Shown here: one piece after another, positions 25,835 to 35,050 of the stretch
Numbering within the stretch: position 1 is the stretch's first letter
Layout of the letters: every line of letters begins with the position of its first letter
From: Hoeflea ulvae
GTDB taxonomy: Bacteria; Pseudomonadota; Alphaproteobacteria; Rhizobiales; Rhizobiaceae
Length of the DNA stretch: 64,000 nt
NCBI RefSeq assembly: GCF_026619435.1
Contig: NZ_JAOVZQ010000002.1
Coordinates: 62,001 to 126,000 of the forward strand
Direction: 5' to 3'
The notes under the pieces: model-generated
The model's database searches: none
What the model was told of the DNA's origin: nothing
The model's input: the letters and a program-made list of their open reading frames with translations, nothing else
Position numbers and translations under genes: made by a program

Positions 25835-26875
25835 TCAGTTGGTTTTCACATGATCCCATGCGCGTGTGTAAAGACGCAGGTCCTTACCCAAGTCGTCAAA
25901 GATTTCAAGCTTCGCGCGGACATCCGCCGGAGGGTTCACTGAAGGATTGTCCTTGAGTTCCGGAGGCAGCAATTTGATTGCAGCGGTGTTGACCGATCCG
26001 TTTGTCAGGCGTTCTGTATTCATTGCGGAGATGTCGGGCCGCATGAGGAACTCAAGGAATTTCAACGCATTGTCACGGTTGGGCGCAGACTCGAGCATGC
26101 AAATATCTTCCTGATACATCGTGGCCCCCTCTTCGGGAATCACAAAGCCGAGCAAATCTGGATTTTGGTTGACGTTGAGAACCGCGCCGACATAGTAATG
26201 CGATGCTGCAACGTCACCGGCGGTAACCAGCGGGATGACATCATAGCGGAACGCGCCGATATTCGGTTTCTGTTTCAGAATATACTCTTCAGCTGCGGCA
26301 ATCTCGTCCGGATTTGTCGAGTTGACGGAAGAGCCGGTCATGATCAGGCCAACACCGAGCGTTTCGCGCAGATCGTCCAGCATGGTGACTTTCCCGGGAT
26401 TGGCGGCCGCGTAGTCGAAGAACTGCTGCCAGGATGTCAGTTCGGGAATCATCTCTTTGTTGTAGAAAATGCCAACAGCGCCCCATGCATATGGCAGGCA
26501 ATATTCTGCATTTGGATCTTCTTTTGATCTGATGGAGCCGGGGTCGATGTTTTCGAATCCCGGCATCTTGTTCACGTCCGTCTTCTGCAGCAATCCGATT
26601 TTTTGCATGACGTCATGCATGTGGACCGACGGCCAGACCAGATCGTAACCCGTGGCACCCGCCTGCAGTCGGGCCAGCAACTCTTCGTTAGTTGAATAGG
26701 TATCCAGCGTCACCTCGACCCCGAATTCCTCGCTGAACTTCTCGATGACCGTGGGGTTGATATAGTCACCCCAGTTGTAAAGCCTCAGATTCCCCTCGGC
26801 GGATGCGGCGGTGGACAGCCCCATGGCACCGGTGAGCGCGATACTCGCAAGTTTCGCTACCGTTTTTATGTTCAT
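25835..26875 (-). CDS. PotD-like periplasmic polyamine/amine-binding protein
   Basis: 346 residues with a signal peptide (IALTGAMGLSTAASA, then EGNLRLYNWGDYINP). LRLYNWGDYI and GYDLVWPSVHMHDVMQKIGLL are PotD/PotF-type features, as is YCLPYAWGAVGIFYNKEM. AAGGAGA precedes the ATG. The family binds spermidine, putrescine or related cationic compounds for uptake. Here it sits between Pot-type permeases and an amidase, so an amide or amine substrate is likely. Its ligand-binding acidic residues cannot be checked by eye. Confidence 0.9.
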   Translation of the reverse strand: MNIKTVAKLASIALTGAMGLSTAASAEGNLRLYNWGDYINPTVIEKFSEEFGVEVTLDTYSTNEELLARLQAGATGYDLVWPSVHMHDVMQKIGLLQKTDVNKMPGFENIDPGSIRSKEDPNAEYCLPYAWGAVGIFYNKEMIPELTSWQQFFDYAAANPGKVTMLDDLRETLGVGLIMTGSSVNSTNPDEIAAAEEYILKQKPNIGAFRYDVIPLVTAGDVAASHYYVGAVLNVNQNPDLLGFVIPEEGATMYQEDICMLESAPNRDNALKFLEFLMRPDISAMNTERLTNGSVNTAAIKLLPPELKDNPSVNPPADVRAKLEIFDDLGKDLRLYTRAWDHVKTN

Positions 26876-26907
26876 GGCTTTCTTCTCCTTTGTTGGATGG
26901 CTTCGTG

Positions 26908-27750
26908 TCAGGATTTTCGGCTGCGCAGATAAAGGCCCAACGCAGCGACCAGGAATGAGAACGTGAGCAGCAACACGGCCAGCGCGTTGATCTGGGGTCT
27001 CAGACCCCGGCGCATCATGGCAAGGATGAACAGCGGCAAGGTTTGGGAGCCAACACCGGCGATGAAATAGGTGATCACCACATCGTCGAGCGAGATGATG
27101 AAGGCCAGCAGGAATCCGCCAACGACACCAGGCATGATCTGCGGCAAGGTGATCCGGCGGAATGTGGTGATCGGACCGGCGCCAAGGTCCGCCGAGGCTT
27201 GCTCCAGACTTGTATCCATTCCCGCCAGCCGCGAACTGACCACGACGAAGACATAGCTCGACAGGAAGGTCGTGTGCCCGATGATCACAGTCGCCAGGCT
27301 GAGTTCAAATCCCGCACCGACGAAAAAGATCAACAGCGCAATGCCAAGAACGATGTCGGGGACGATCATCGGCAGGATCAGCATCGCCTGGTAGAATTTC
27401 TTGCCAACGAAATTGAAACGTTGAAGGGCAATGGCCGTCGCCGTGCCGATAGCGGTCGATATGGTGCTCGCCGTCAGAGCCACCAGGGCGCTGGTCTTGA
27501 CGACATTGAAAATACGCTCGGGTGATTCAGTGAAGGCCGCGTCGAACGCAGATTGTGAATTGGCGCCGCCGAAGATGGTCAGATACCAGTCGAATGTGAA
27601 CTCGGTCCAGACCGCCATATTGATGGAATTGGCATTGAACGAATAGACGAATATCAGGGCCAGCGGCATGTACAGGAAGGCAAGGAAGAAAAACCCGTAG
27701 CCTTTGAAGAGTTTGGTCCAGATGGAAAGGGCAAGGATCTTGTCCAGCAC
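26908..27750 (-). CDS. PotC-like ABC transporter permease
   Basis: 280 residues with six predicted spans. The binding-protein-dependent permease (EAA) loop is DLGAGPITTFRRITLPQIMPG, and FIISLDDVVITYFIAGVGSQ is a PotC/PotI-type block. It begins with GTG in a TAGTG overlap with the PotB-like stop. It pairs with the adjacent permease in the inner membrane. Confidence 0.92.
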   Translation of the reverse strand: MLDKILALSIWTKLFKGYGFFFLAFLYMPLALIFVYSFNANSINMAVWTEFTFDWYLTIFGGANSQSAFDAAFTESPERIFNVVKTSALVALTASTISTAIGTATAIALQRFNFVGKKFYQAMLILPMIVPDIVLGIALLIFFVGAGFELSLATVIIGHTTFLSSYVFVVVSSRLAGMDTSLEQASADLGAGPITTFRRITLPQIMPGVVGGFLLAFIISLDDVVITYFIAGVGSQTLPLFILAMMRRGLRPQINALAVLLLTFSFLVAALGLYLRSRKS

Positions 27751-28652
27751 TATGCGACTCCTCGTGCTTCAGCCCGGTTTTGACGGCTGATCTGGAACAT
27801 CACAACAATTACCACCGCCGCCATGATCAGCAGCGCCAAGGCTGCGCCAAACGGCCAGTCACGCGATTGCAGGAATGACCGTTCGATCAGGTTGCCGGTC
27901 ATCTGCACCTTCGACCCTCCGAGAAAGGAGGGAACGATAAAATTGCCAAGCGCCGGGATGAAAACGATAACCGACCCGCCAATGATCCCGGGTGCGGTCA
28001 GCGGCAGCACCACGCGGCGGAAGGTTTGAAGCGAATTGGCGCCAAGATCCTGCGAGGCGCGCAGCAGCGAATAGTCGAGCTTTTCCACATTCGCGTAAAT
28101 TGGCAAAAACATGAACGGCGTCAGGATATAGACCATGCCGATGATCACGGAAAAATTGGAGAACAGCAGATCCAGCGGTTCGACGATCAGCCCGGTAGAT
28201 TGCAGAATTGTATTGAAAAATCCGGTCGGTCGCAGAAGCAGCAGCCAGGCATAGATCCGGACAAGCATATTGGCGAAGAACGGCAGAGTGATCATGAACA
28301 GGGCCATGTTCTTTCTGGTCCCCTTCATCCTGCTCACCCAGAAGGCTGCTGGATAGCACAACAGGAAAGTTCCGATCACCGTCATGACTGCAATCTGGAC
28401 GGATTCGAGAAAGATCATCAGATAGATCGGCTCGAACTCTTCATAAGCATTGAGCGGCCAGCCGAGGATACGTCCGTAATTGTAAGGGTACCAAGTCCAT
28501 TCCACCCCGCCATAAAGGCCTGGCTCCAGAAAGCTGTAGACCACCATGATCGCCAACGGGATCAGAAAAAAGACGCCGACCAACAGCGTGAACGGAGCCA
28601 GAAGCAGAAACAGTGTCCGGCGGCGACGTTTGGCGAGGGCTCCGCTGTCCAA
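27750..28652 (-). CDS. PotB-like ABC transporter permease
   Basis: 300 residues with six predicted spans; the EAA-type loop is DLGANSLQTFRRVVLPLTAPG, and FIPALGNFIVPSFLGGSKV is typical of PotB/PotH. The best start is TTG, 4 bp after the ATPase stop, with a G-rich Shine-Dalgarno 8 bp before it; no ATG occurs before the first span. A TTG start may hold translation below that of the ATPase. Confidence 0.91.
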   Translation of the reverse strand: MDSGALAKRRRRTLFLLLAPFTLLVGVFFLIPLAIMVVYSFLEPGLYGGVEWTWYPYNYGRILGWPLNAYEEFEPIYLMIFLESVQIAVMTVIGTFLLCYPAAFWVSRMKGTRKNMALFMITLPFFANMLVRIYAWLLLLRPTGFFNTILQSTGLIVEPLDLLFSNFSVIIGMVYILTPFMFLPIYANVEKLDYSLLRASQDLGANSLQTFRRVVLPLTAPGIIGGSVIVFIPALGNFIVPSFLGGSKVQMTGNLIERSFLQSRDWPFGAALALLIMAAVVIVVMFQISRQNRAEARGVA

Positions 28653-28656
28653 GATG

Positions 28657-29763
28657 TCAGCCCCCCGTGCTTTCGATCAAATGCGCGGCCTCAGGCGAGT
28701 AGTACAGTTTGACCTCGGCGCCTGTATGAAAATCCTCGCCTGTCGCACCTTTGTTGTGCCGATGGCGCACCAGCGCGGTACGCCCCAGTCCGACATCAAC
28801 ATGCAACTGCATATCCGAACCAACGAAAAGACAATTGGTCACCGTGCCGGGCACGAAGATGTCTTCGTCAGCGCCGCTCAATGGAGACAGCGTCAGATGT
28901 TCGGGGCGCAAGACCATGCTCACATGGTCACCGGATGTGAAGCGGTCGGACTTCGCCAGAAGCTCGCGTCCGTTGCCGGTGCGCAGAGTCAGATAGCCGC
29001 CATCGGCCTTGATGATCTTGCCGGTAAAAATGTTGCTTCGGCCAACGAAGTTGGCAACGAATTCATTGGCCGGGGCGTCGTATATCTCTTTCGGGCCGGC
29101 GAGTTGCTGTACTTTGCCCTGCGAGACAACCGCGATGCGGTCCGACATCGCCAGTGCCTCATCCTGGTCATGCGTGACGAAGACAAAAGTGATTCCCACC
29201 GAGTGCTGGAGGTTCTTCAGCTCGACCTGCATTGTCTCGCGCATTTTGCGGTCCAAGGCTGATAGCGGCTCGTCAAGCAACAAGACCCTTGGCTTGAGCA
29301 CCAGCGACCGCGCCAGGGCTACCCGTTGCTGCTGGCCGCCAGAGAGCTGTCTGGGTTCGCGTCCGCCAAATCCGGACAGCCCGACGAGATCCAGCATCTC
29401 GTTAACCCGAGCGTTGCGTTCCTTTTTGTCGGTACCGGCGACATCAAGGCCGTAGCCCACATTGTCCGAGACATCCATGTGCGGAAAAAGCGCATAGTTC
29501 TGAAAGACTGTATTGAAGGGTCTTCGGTGGGCCGGGACTTGTCTCAGACTTACACCCTCAAACACGATGTCGCCCACATCAAGGTCTTCGAACCCCGCGA
29601 TACATTTCAGCAATGTCGTCTTGCCACAGCCCGAAGGTCCGAGAAGCGTGAGGAATTCATTGTTCTTGATATCAATCGAGACGCCATCAAGCGCTTTGAC
29701 CTCGCCTCCTCCCGGCATACGGTAGAATTTGGAGGCTGACGAAATTCTTAGGAAACTATCCAC
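28657..29763 (-). CDS. PotA-like ABC transporter ATP-binding protein
   Basis: 368 residues. Walker A is GPSGCGKTTLLKCIAG, the Q-loop NTVFQNYALFPHMDV, the signature LSGGQQQRVALARSL, Walker B VLLLDEPLSALD and the H-loop FVTHDQDEAL. A C-terminal TOBE regulatory domain starts around residue 285 (GDHVSMVLRPEHL). The start is GTG after AGAGG. It is the first gene of the importer-amidase operon, divergent from the P1-peptidase gene. Confidence 0.93.
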   Translation of the reverse strand: MDSFLRISSASKFYRMPGGGEVKALDGVSIDIKNNEFLTLLGPSGCGKTTLLKCIAGFEDLDVGDIVFEGVSLRQVPAHRRPFNTVFQNYALFPHMDVSDNVGYGLDVAGTDKKERNARVNEMLDLVGLSGFGGREPRQLSGGQQQRVALARSLVLKPRVLLLDEPLSALDRKMRETMQVELKNLQHSVGITFVFVTHDQDEALAMSDRIAVVSQGKVQQLAGPKEIYDAPANEFVANFVGRSNIFTGKIIKADGGYLTLRTGNGRELLAKSDRFTSGDHVSMVLRPEHLTLSPLSGADEDIFVPGTVTNCLFVGSDMQLHVDVGLGRTALVRHRHNKGATGEDFHTGAEVKLYYSPEAAHLIESTGG

Positions 29764-29804
29764 TCAGACCTCTCGAAGGACGCTGTGACTTCTCTCGTTG
29801 GCGC

Positions 29805-29829
29805 TGTATTTGTAGCATCTGAAAATACA
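29805..29829. promoter_or_regulatory. Candidate operator between potA-like and P1-peptidase genes
   Basis: An inverted repeat TGTATTT...AAATACA with 11 bp between the 7-bp arms, in the 127-bp gap separating the two divergent genes. The arms and spacing suit a dimeric regulator; the GntR protein encoded at the far end of the operon is the natural candidate, which is inference. Confidence 0.45.
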
Positions 29830-29890
29830 AAAACTCAAGCCCGAAATAGTGTATATCCTTCCCAGGACACGACAAAAGAGGCTGAAACTG

Positions 29891-30981
29891 ATGAAAAAAC
29901 GGGCAAGAGAGTTGGGAATGCTGTTTCGAGGCACGCCGGGTCACCGAAACACAATCCTGGATGTGGAGGGAATTCTGGTGGGGCAGGTGTCGCTTTCCCG
30001 ATCTCAATCGCCTGACAGCGGGCAGATCCGTACCGGCGTCACGGCGATTTTGCCGAGAGGATTTACCCACCCCCCAAGCCAGTGCTGGCTGGCCAGTTCT
30101 CGCTCAATGGCAATGGTGAAATGACCGGAAGCCACTGGATCCGTGATGCCGGCCAGTTTCTCGGGCCCATCTGCCTGACGAATACGCACAGTGTCGGAAT
30201 AGCCCATCACGCGACCGTCAAATGGATGATCACCCATTATGCCGAGGAGTTCCGGCAAAATCACATCTGGGCTATGCCCGTAATCGCGGAAACATATGAT
30301 GGCGTTTTAAATGACATCAACGCTCAATATGTGACCGAAGGCCATGTGCTTGAGGCGATTTCATCTGCCGGTACGGAGCCGGTGGCCGAGGGCAACTCCG
30401 GCGGTGGCACCGGCATGATATGCTACGAATTCAAAGGCGGAACGGGGACATCCTCCAGGGTTCTTCACATTGACGGCAGCCCATTCACCATAGGCGTCTT
30501 GGTGCAGGCCAACCACGGCATCCGCGACTGGCTGACGGTTTTGGGCGAACCGGTCGGGTCCGTCATGCAGGACAATCGCTTGATGGACCGCGAGTCCGGA
30601 TCAATCATCGTCATTGTCGCGACAGACCTTCCCATGCGCCCGGACCAGCTCGAGCGACTCGCACGGCGGGCAGCCATTGGGATCGGACGCTCGGGGACAC
30701 CGGGCGGCAACAATTCTGGCGATATATTTCTGGCCTTCAGTACTGCCAATCCGCAAGAGTTGCCGGGATGCGGGGCACCATTCCACACTCTCGAACACGT
30801 CAGTGATGACCATCTCGACTGCGTCTATCTCGCCGCGGTCGAAGCGACGGATGAAGCGATCATCAATGCCTTGGTCGCGGCTCAGGATACACCGACGTTC
30901 AAGCCCCCGGGCCATATCTGCAAGGCGATCGACACAGGTCAGCTTGTGCGCCTTTTGCGCAGCGCCGGAAAATGTACCTAA
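29891..30981 (+). pseudogene. P1-family (DmpA-like) aminopeptidase, frameshifted
   Basis: About 363 residues if corrected. The N-terminal part (MKKRARELGM; NTILDVEGILVGQVSL; IRTGVTAILPRG) is in one frame. The rest (FSLNGNGEMTGSHWI; LTNTHSVGIAHH; the self-cleavage/nucleophile motif GGNNSGDIFLAFSTAN) is in another. The break is in a run of six C at 30070-30075, where seven would restore frame (HPPKPVLAGQF). P1 peptidases cut themselves at the Asn-Ser bond to expose a nucleophilic serine and release N-terminal residues or beta-amino acids from small peptides or amides. The active-site motif is intact, so sequence error is plausible. It is divergent from the Pot-amidase operon. Confidence 0.87.
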
Positions 30982-31217
30982 ATCGCCGCCGTGCGCATGG
31001 GGCCGCGGCTGAAACGGTTATGGTTCCGTCAAGACGGTTCAAGACGACATCGCGCCACGGATACATCATGGCGCCAAACATCGCGAGCGGACGATCGCAA
31101 GACCTGCTGAAATGCGGGACTTTTTGGCCTGTCACCGAAGAAAGGCAAGATGACGCAAGCAGATTTATATCTGCTTGACGAAACCCTTTATCGCCGCTCC
31201 CGGCCTATCGAAACCCG

Positions 31218-32588
31218 TCAGAGGCCGACATCGGAAAAGACTTCCACCATCGTCTCTTCGAGAATATCGAAGATTTCATCTATTTCTTTTTCGGTGATGA
31301 TGAAGGCAGGGCCGAGAACGATCGCAGCGCCGAGAGGCCGGCAAATAAGCCCCTTCTCCAGCGCCTTGTTTGCGATCCGCTCGGAAATCTGAAGCTCACT
31401 GGGCAAGGCCTGCTTTGTTTTCTTGTCCGCAACGATTTCGACCGCGCCCATCAGGCCGACGCCGCGCGCTTCTCCCGCGTATTTATGCTCGCCAAGTTTG
31501 CGCAACCGCTGCATGAAATGTGGGCTCACCTTGACCACGTTTTCCATCAACCCCTCATTCTCGATCACCTCAATCGACTTGAGAGCGACCGCGCAACCCA
31601 ACGGATTGCCGCCAGCCGTGAAGCCATGGGGAAACTCCTCGGCTTCCTCCGATACCCGGATCAGTTCCTCGCTGAGCTCCTTGCCCAGAATGACAGCTCC
31701 CATCGGGAAATACCCTGCCGTAATGCATTTTGACGCCACTATGGCGTCGGGTTCCATGTTGTATTTAACGCTGCCCCACATGGTGCCAGTGCGGCCAAAG
31801 CCACAAATCACTTCATCCGCGATCAGGGGAATTTTATATTTGCGAAGGATCGGTCGAATTTCCTCGAAATAGCCCTCCGACGGAGGAATGACGCCGCCCG
31901 CTCCCTGCACCGGCTCAGCAAACATGCCCGCGATAGTGTCGGCGCCTTCCTTGATGATCAGCTCTTCCAGATTGCGCGCCAATCGCTGTGAAAATTCCAG
32001 TTCGCTCTCACCATCACGCCCGAATCGCCAATAATGCGGGCAATCTGTCTGCAGGAATCCAGGCAATGGCAGCCCAAACTCCGCGTTATAGGCTTTGCCG
32101 GTCATCGAAGCGGTGGCAACGGTTACGCCATGATAGGCGTTCAGGCGCGTTATGATCTTGCGTCGCTGCGATTGACCGTTGCGGCGGTGCAGCATCCATA
32201 GCATTTTAACAACAGAGTCGTTTGCTTCCGATCCGGAGTTGGTGAAATAGACCTTGCCATCGCTGAATGGCGACAGCTCCACGAGTTTTTCCGCCAGGGC
32301 AACAGTGGTGTCCGCCACGCGCCCGAAAAACGAGTGATAGCCCGGAAATTTGCGGGCCTGCTGGCACAAGGCGTCGATGATGCCCTGATGGTTGAAGCCG
32401 GCGACATTGTTCCAAAGGCCCGAATTTGCGTCGATATAGCTTTTGCCGTGCACGTCAAACACCCTGATGCCATCACCATGGGTAAGCACAACCGGTCCCT
32501 TTGAATTGAGTGTTCCGAAGTCAGTGAAGGGATGGAAAACACTTTCCATGTCCCGCTGCTCCCAGGTCTTTTCAATCTTGTGTCTCAT
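31218..32588 (-). CDS. Class III (omega-type) aminotransferase
   Basis: 456 residues. The PLP-site Asp is in LIADEVICGFGRTG and the Schiff-base Lys in ASKCITAGYFPMG. FTNSGSEANDSVVKMLW and YHGVTVATASMTG are substrate/PLP-phosphate regions, and EFPHGFTAGGNPLGCAVAL is close to omega-amino acid:pyruvate transaminases. The family moves the amino group of an amine or omega-amino acid to pyruvate or 2-oxoglutarate in the cytoplasm. GGGAGA precedes the ATG. It lies beside the amine importer and amidase cluster and could consume an amine released there. It converges on the P1-peptidase gene. Confidence 0.92.
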   Translation of the reverse strand: MRHKIEKTWEQRDMESVFHPFTDFGTLNSKGPVVLTHGDGIRVFDVHGKSYIDANSGLWNNVAGFNHQGIIDALCQQARKFPGYHSFFGRVADTTVALAEKLVELSPFSDGKVYFTNSGSEANDSVVKMLWMLHRRNGQSQRRKIITRLNAYHGVTVATASMTGKAYNAEFGLPLPGFLQTDCPHYWRFGRDGESELEFSQRLARNLEELIIKEGADTIAGMFAEPVQGAGGVIPPSEGYFEEIRPILRKYKIPLIADEVICGFGRTGTMWGSVKYNMEPDAIVASKCITAGYFPMGAVILGKELSEELIRVSEEAEEFPHGFTAGGNPLGCAVALKSIEVIENEGLMENVVKVSPHFMQRLRKLGEHKYAGEARGVGLMGAVEIVADKKTKQALPSELQISERIANKALEKGLICRPLGAAIVLGPAFIITEKEIDEIFDILEETMVEVFSDVGL

Positions 32589-33012
32589 CGCCGGATCTCC
32601 CGTTGTTTGTATTTGGTGCTACATGAAACACAATATTTCGTAAAGGGAAAGATCACGGGCGATGTGACCTGCATCACGAATGGCGCATTTTTCTAGAGAT
32701 TTGAGCCGGGGACAGCGGTGATACGGTGTGGAAATCCAGGTTTGATTTCGTCCTGAACACGTCCGGCAACGACTGAAGGCCGGCCGCTTCAGGCGGTAGG
32801 GCCAGTCTTTTGATCAGTGCTGTAATGGTTGCCTCAGAGGCGCCATATACGCGTCGGATCCAGCACTGCGGAACGATTGACATACGGCAAGGGAGCCATT
32901 TTTCGATCCTTTTCCCCCGGCGGCCTTTGCTTCAGAATGACAATCAAGCTATCACGCCGGAACAGGGCTCTTTGTGCCCTGATGGCCCGCGCCAGTTGAA
33001 GGGATCCGATCC
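32589..33012. other. Intergenic region, no supported gene
   Basis: 424 bp between divergent genes. It should contain the promoters of the aminotransferase and the sorbosone-dehydrogenase-like gene. A CRP-like sequence TGTGA-N6-TCACG occurs at 32663-32678. Small reading frames here have no recognisable features. Confidence 0.5.
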
Positions 33013-34350
33013 ATGTCTGCCATTTTTGCCCGCCTCGTCGCCATCATCGGCGGCGTCATGATCCTGTTGCGCCGCTGGGGCGTCAGCGCCGAGGCCCCCG
33101 CCGTCGGCGGCGCGCCGATCATTCCGGAAGCCAAGGCGCAGGGCATCCCGACATTGAAGATGCCGACGGCGCGCGGCTGGAAGGACGGCCACACGCCCAC
33201 CGCGGCTCCAGGCCTCAAGGTCAATGCCTTTGCCGCCGGTCTCAAGCATCCGCGCTGGATCCACGTACTGCCCAATGGCGACGTGCTCACCGCCGAGGCG
33301 CTGGGCGTTCCCGGCGGCCCGATCAGGACACCTTTCGATTACGCCATCTACTCGACCATGAAACGCGCCGCCGCCGTCGGCAACAGCCCCAACCGCATCA
33401 CGCTGCTGCGCGACACCGATGGCGACGGCGTTGCCGAGACACAGCACGTCTTCATGGACAAGCTCAACCATCCCTTCGGCATGGCCATGCTCGACGGCAC
33501 CTTTTATGTCGGCGCCACCGACGGCATCTCGTCCTATCCCTATGAGGAGGGCGCCATCCGCATTGATGCGCCGGGCAGGAAGCTCGTCGATTTCAAGCCG
33601 GCCGGCCATTGGACCCGCAGCCTGCTGCCAAGCCCCGACGGCTCGAAACTCTATTGCGGGGTCGGCTCGCTCTCCAACATCGGTGACAATGGCCTCGAGG
33701 CCGAGGAAGGCCGCGCCGCGATCTACGAGCTCGATATTGCCACCGGCGACAGCCGCATTTTCGCCGGCGGCTTGCGCAATCCGGTCGGCATGGCCTGGGA
33801 GCCGTCGACCGGATCGCTATGGACCGTGGTCAACGAGCGCGATGGCCTGGGCGACGAGACCCCGCCCGATTACCTGACCTCGGTCAAGGACGGCGGCTTT
33901 TACGGCTGGCCGTTCTGCTATTGGGGCCAGACGGTTGATGACCGCGTCGAGCAGGACCCGGCGCTGGTGGCGACCGCCATCCGTCCCGACTATGCGCTTG
34001 GCGGCCACACGGCCTCGCTCGGCCTCTGCTGGCTTCCCGCCGGCACCCTGCCCGGCTTCCCCGAGGGCATGGTTATCGGCCAGCACGGCTCCTGGAACCG
34101 CTCGACGCTAGCGGGCTACAAGGTCATCTTCGTGCCCTTCGAGAACGGCCGTCCTTCCGGTCCGCCGCGCGACATCCTCACCGGTTTCCTCGCTCCCGAT
34201 GAAAAGGTCTCCTATGGCCGTCCTGTCGGCGTGACCCTCGGCCCCGACAACTCGCTTCTGGTCGCCGACGATGTCGGGGATGTCATCTGGCGCGTTACCG
34301 GTGCGGCCGGCCCTGCCGCAAACGCGCCGCCAACCGGCGACCGGTCATGA
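33013..34350 (+). CDS. Sorbosone dehydrogenase-like PQQ-type sugar dehydrogenase
   Basis: 445 residues. An N-terminal hydrophobic stretch (residues ~5-20, FARLVAIIGGVMILL) is a signal anchor or signal peptide. The rest is a six-bladed beta-propeller of the glucose/sorbosone dehydrogenase family: NRITLLRDTDGDGVAE, GLRNPVGMAWEP, VVNERDGLGDETPPDYL, GFYGWPFCYWG and IGQHGSWNRS. Such proteins oxidise sugars or aldehydes in the periplasm, some with PQQ, but many homologues lack proven activity. It is a stand-alone gene, with no cluster partner, between the DMF-type and Opp-type groups. Confidence 0.9.
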   Translation: MSAIFARLVAIIGGVMILLRRWGVSAEAPAVGGAPIIPEAKAQGIPTLKMPTARGWKDGHTPTAAPGLKVNAFAAGLKHPRWIHVLPNGDVLTAEALGVPGGPIRTPFDYAIYSTMKRAAAVGNSPNRITLLRDTDGDGVAETQHVFMDKLNHPFGMAMLDGTFYVGATDGISSYPYEEGAIRIDAPGRKLVDFKPAGHWTRSLLPSPDGSKLYCGVGSLSNIGDNGLEAEEGRAAIYELDIATGDSRIFAGGLRNPVGMAWEPSTGSLWTVVNERDGLGDETPPDYLTSVKDGGFYGWPFCYWGQTVDDRVEQDPALVATAIRPDYALGGHTASLGLCWLPAGTLPGFPEGMVIGQHGSWNRSTLAGYKVIFVPFENGRPSGPPRDILTGFLAPDEKVSYGRPVGVTLGPDNSLLVADDVGDVIWRVTGAAGPAANAPPTGDRS

Positions 34351-34446
34351 CCTCTCGACAGGATCGGAGATGGCGAGGTTCAAAGGCCGCCATCTCCACC
34401 GACCGGTGATCTGGCTGTGCGCAGGCAGGTCCGGGGTCTGAAGCCA

Positions 34447-34881
34447 TCAGCGTCCCAGGGAAACCGATCTGTGCTCCACCGGTCCGCTTCCCGCGCCCCG
34501 GTAAGCGGTCATTTCCATCTCGACCTTGAATTCGGGCATTCCGAGCGGGGAGCAGGTGATGGTGCGTTGCGGGTCGATACCGTTGAACCTTTCGCCGACA
34601 TAGTCCATCACCGCGGGCACATCTGCAGGATTCGGGATGAAGATCTTCGAGATGATGATGTCCGTGAGATCGGACCCGACAGCTTTCAGCGCTCCTTCGA
34701 TATTGGCGAAGCACTGCTTGGCCTGCTCCACCGCATCGTCGGACATTTCCCGCGTCTTGTAGTTCCGACCCGCCGTATTCGAGACAAAGATCCAGTCATC
34801 GACGCAGACAAGGCGTGAATAGCTCTCCTTTTCCTCAACTATCGATCCGGATTTGAGCTTGATGATTTTTGCTTCAGTCAT
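34447..34881 (-). CDS. RidA-family enamine/imine deaminase
   Basis: 144 residues from MTEAKIIKLK; the longer frame upstream lies in non-coding sequence. RidA features are DDWIFVSNTAGRN, AVEQAKQCFANIEGALKAVG, and the substrate-binding Arg region DPQRTITCSPLGMPEFKVEMEMTA, keyed by RTITC. The family hydrolyses reactive enamines/imines made by PLP or flavin enzymes. It lies 169 bp downstream of the FAD oxidase gene on the same strand, which fits removal of an imine made by that enzyme. Confidence 0.9.
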   Translation of the reverse strand: MTEAKIIKLKSGSIVEEKESYSRLVCVDDWIFVSNTAGRNYKTREMSDDAVEQAKQCFANIEGALKAVGSDLTDIIISKIFIPNPADVPAVMDYVGERFNGIDPQRTITCSPLGMPEFKVEMEMTAYRGAGSGPVEHRSVSLGR

Positions 34882-35050
34882 GTTGGGGTCTCCAGGGATT
34901 CGATGAGAATAGGCGTAACCTTTGACGAAAAGGGGTGCGCATGCAGGGGTGAAGCCAGGGTTGCGCGGGCGTCCTGAAGGAGGATGAAATCGGGCTTGCG
35001 CGCCGCATCGTGTGCGGGCCCGCGCCGACACCAATCATCCGCCGGGACAT

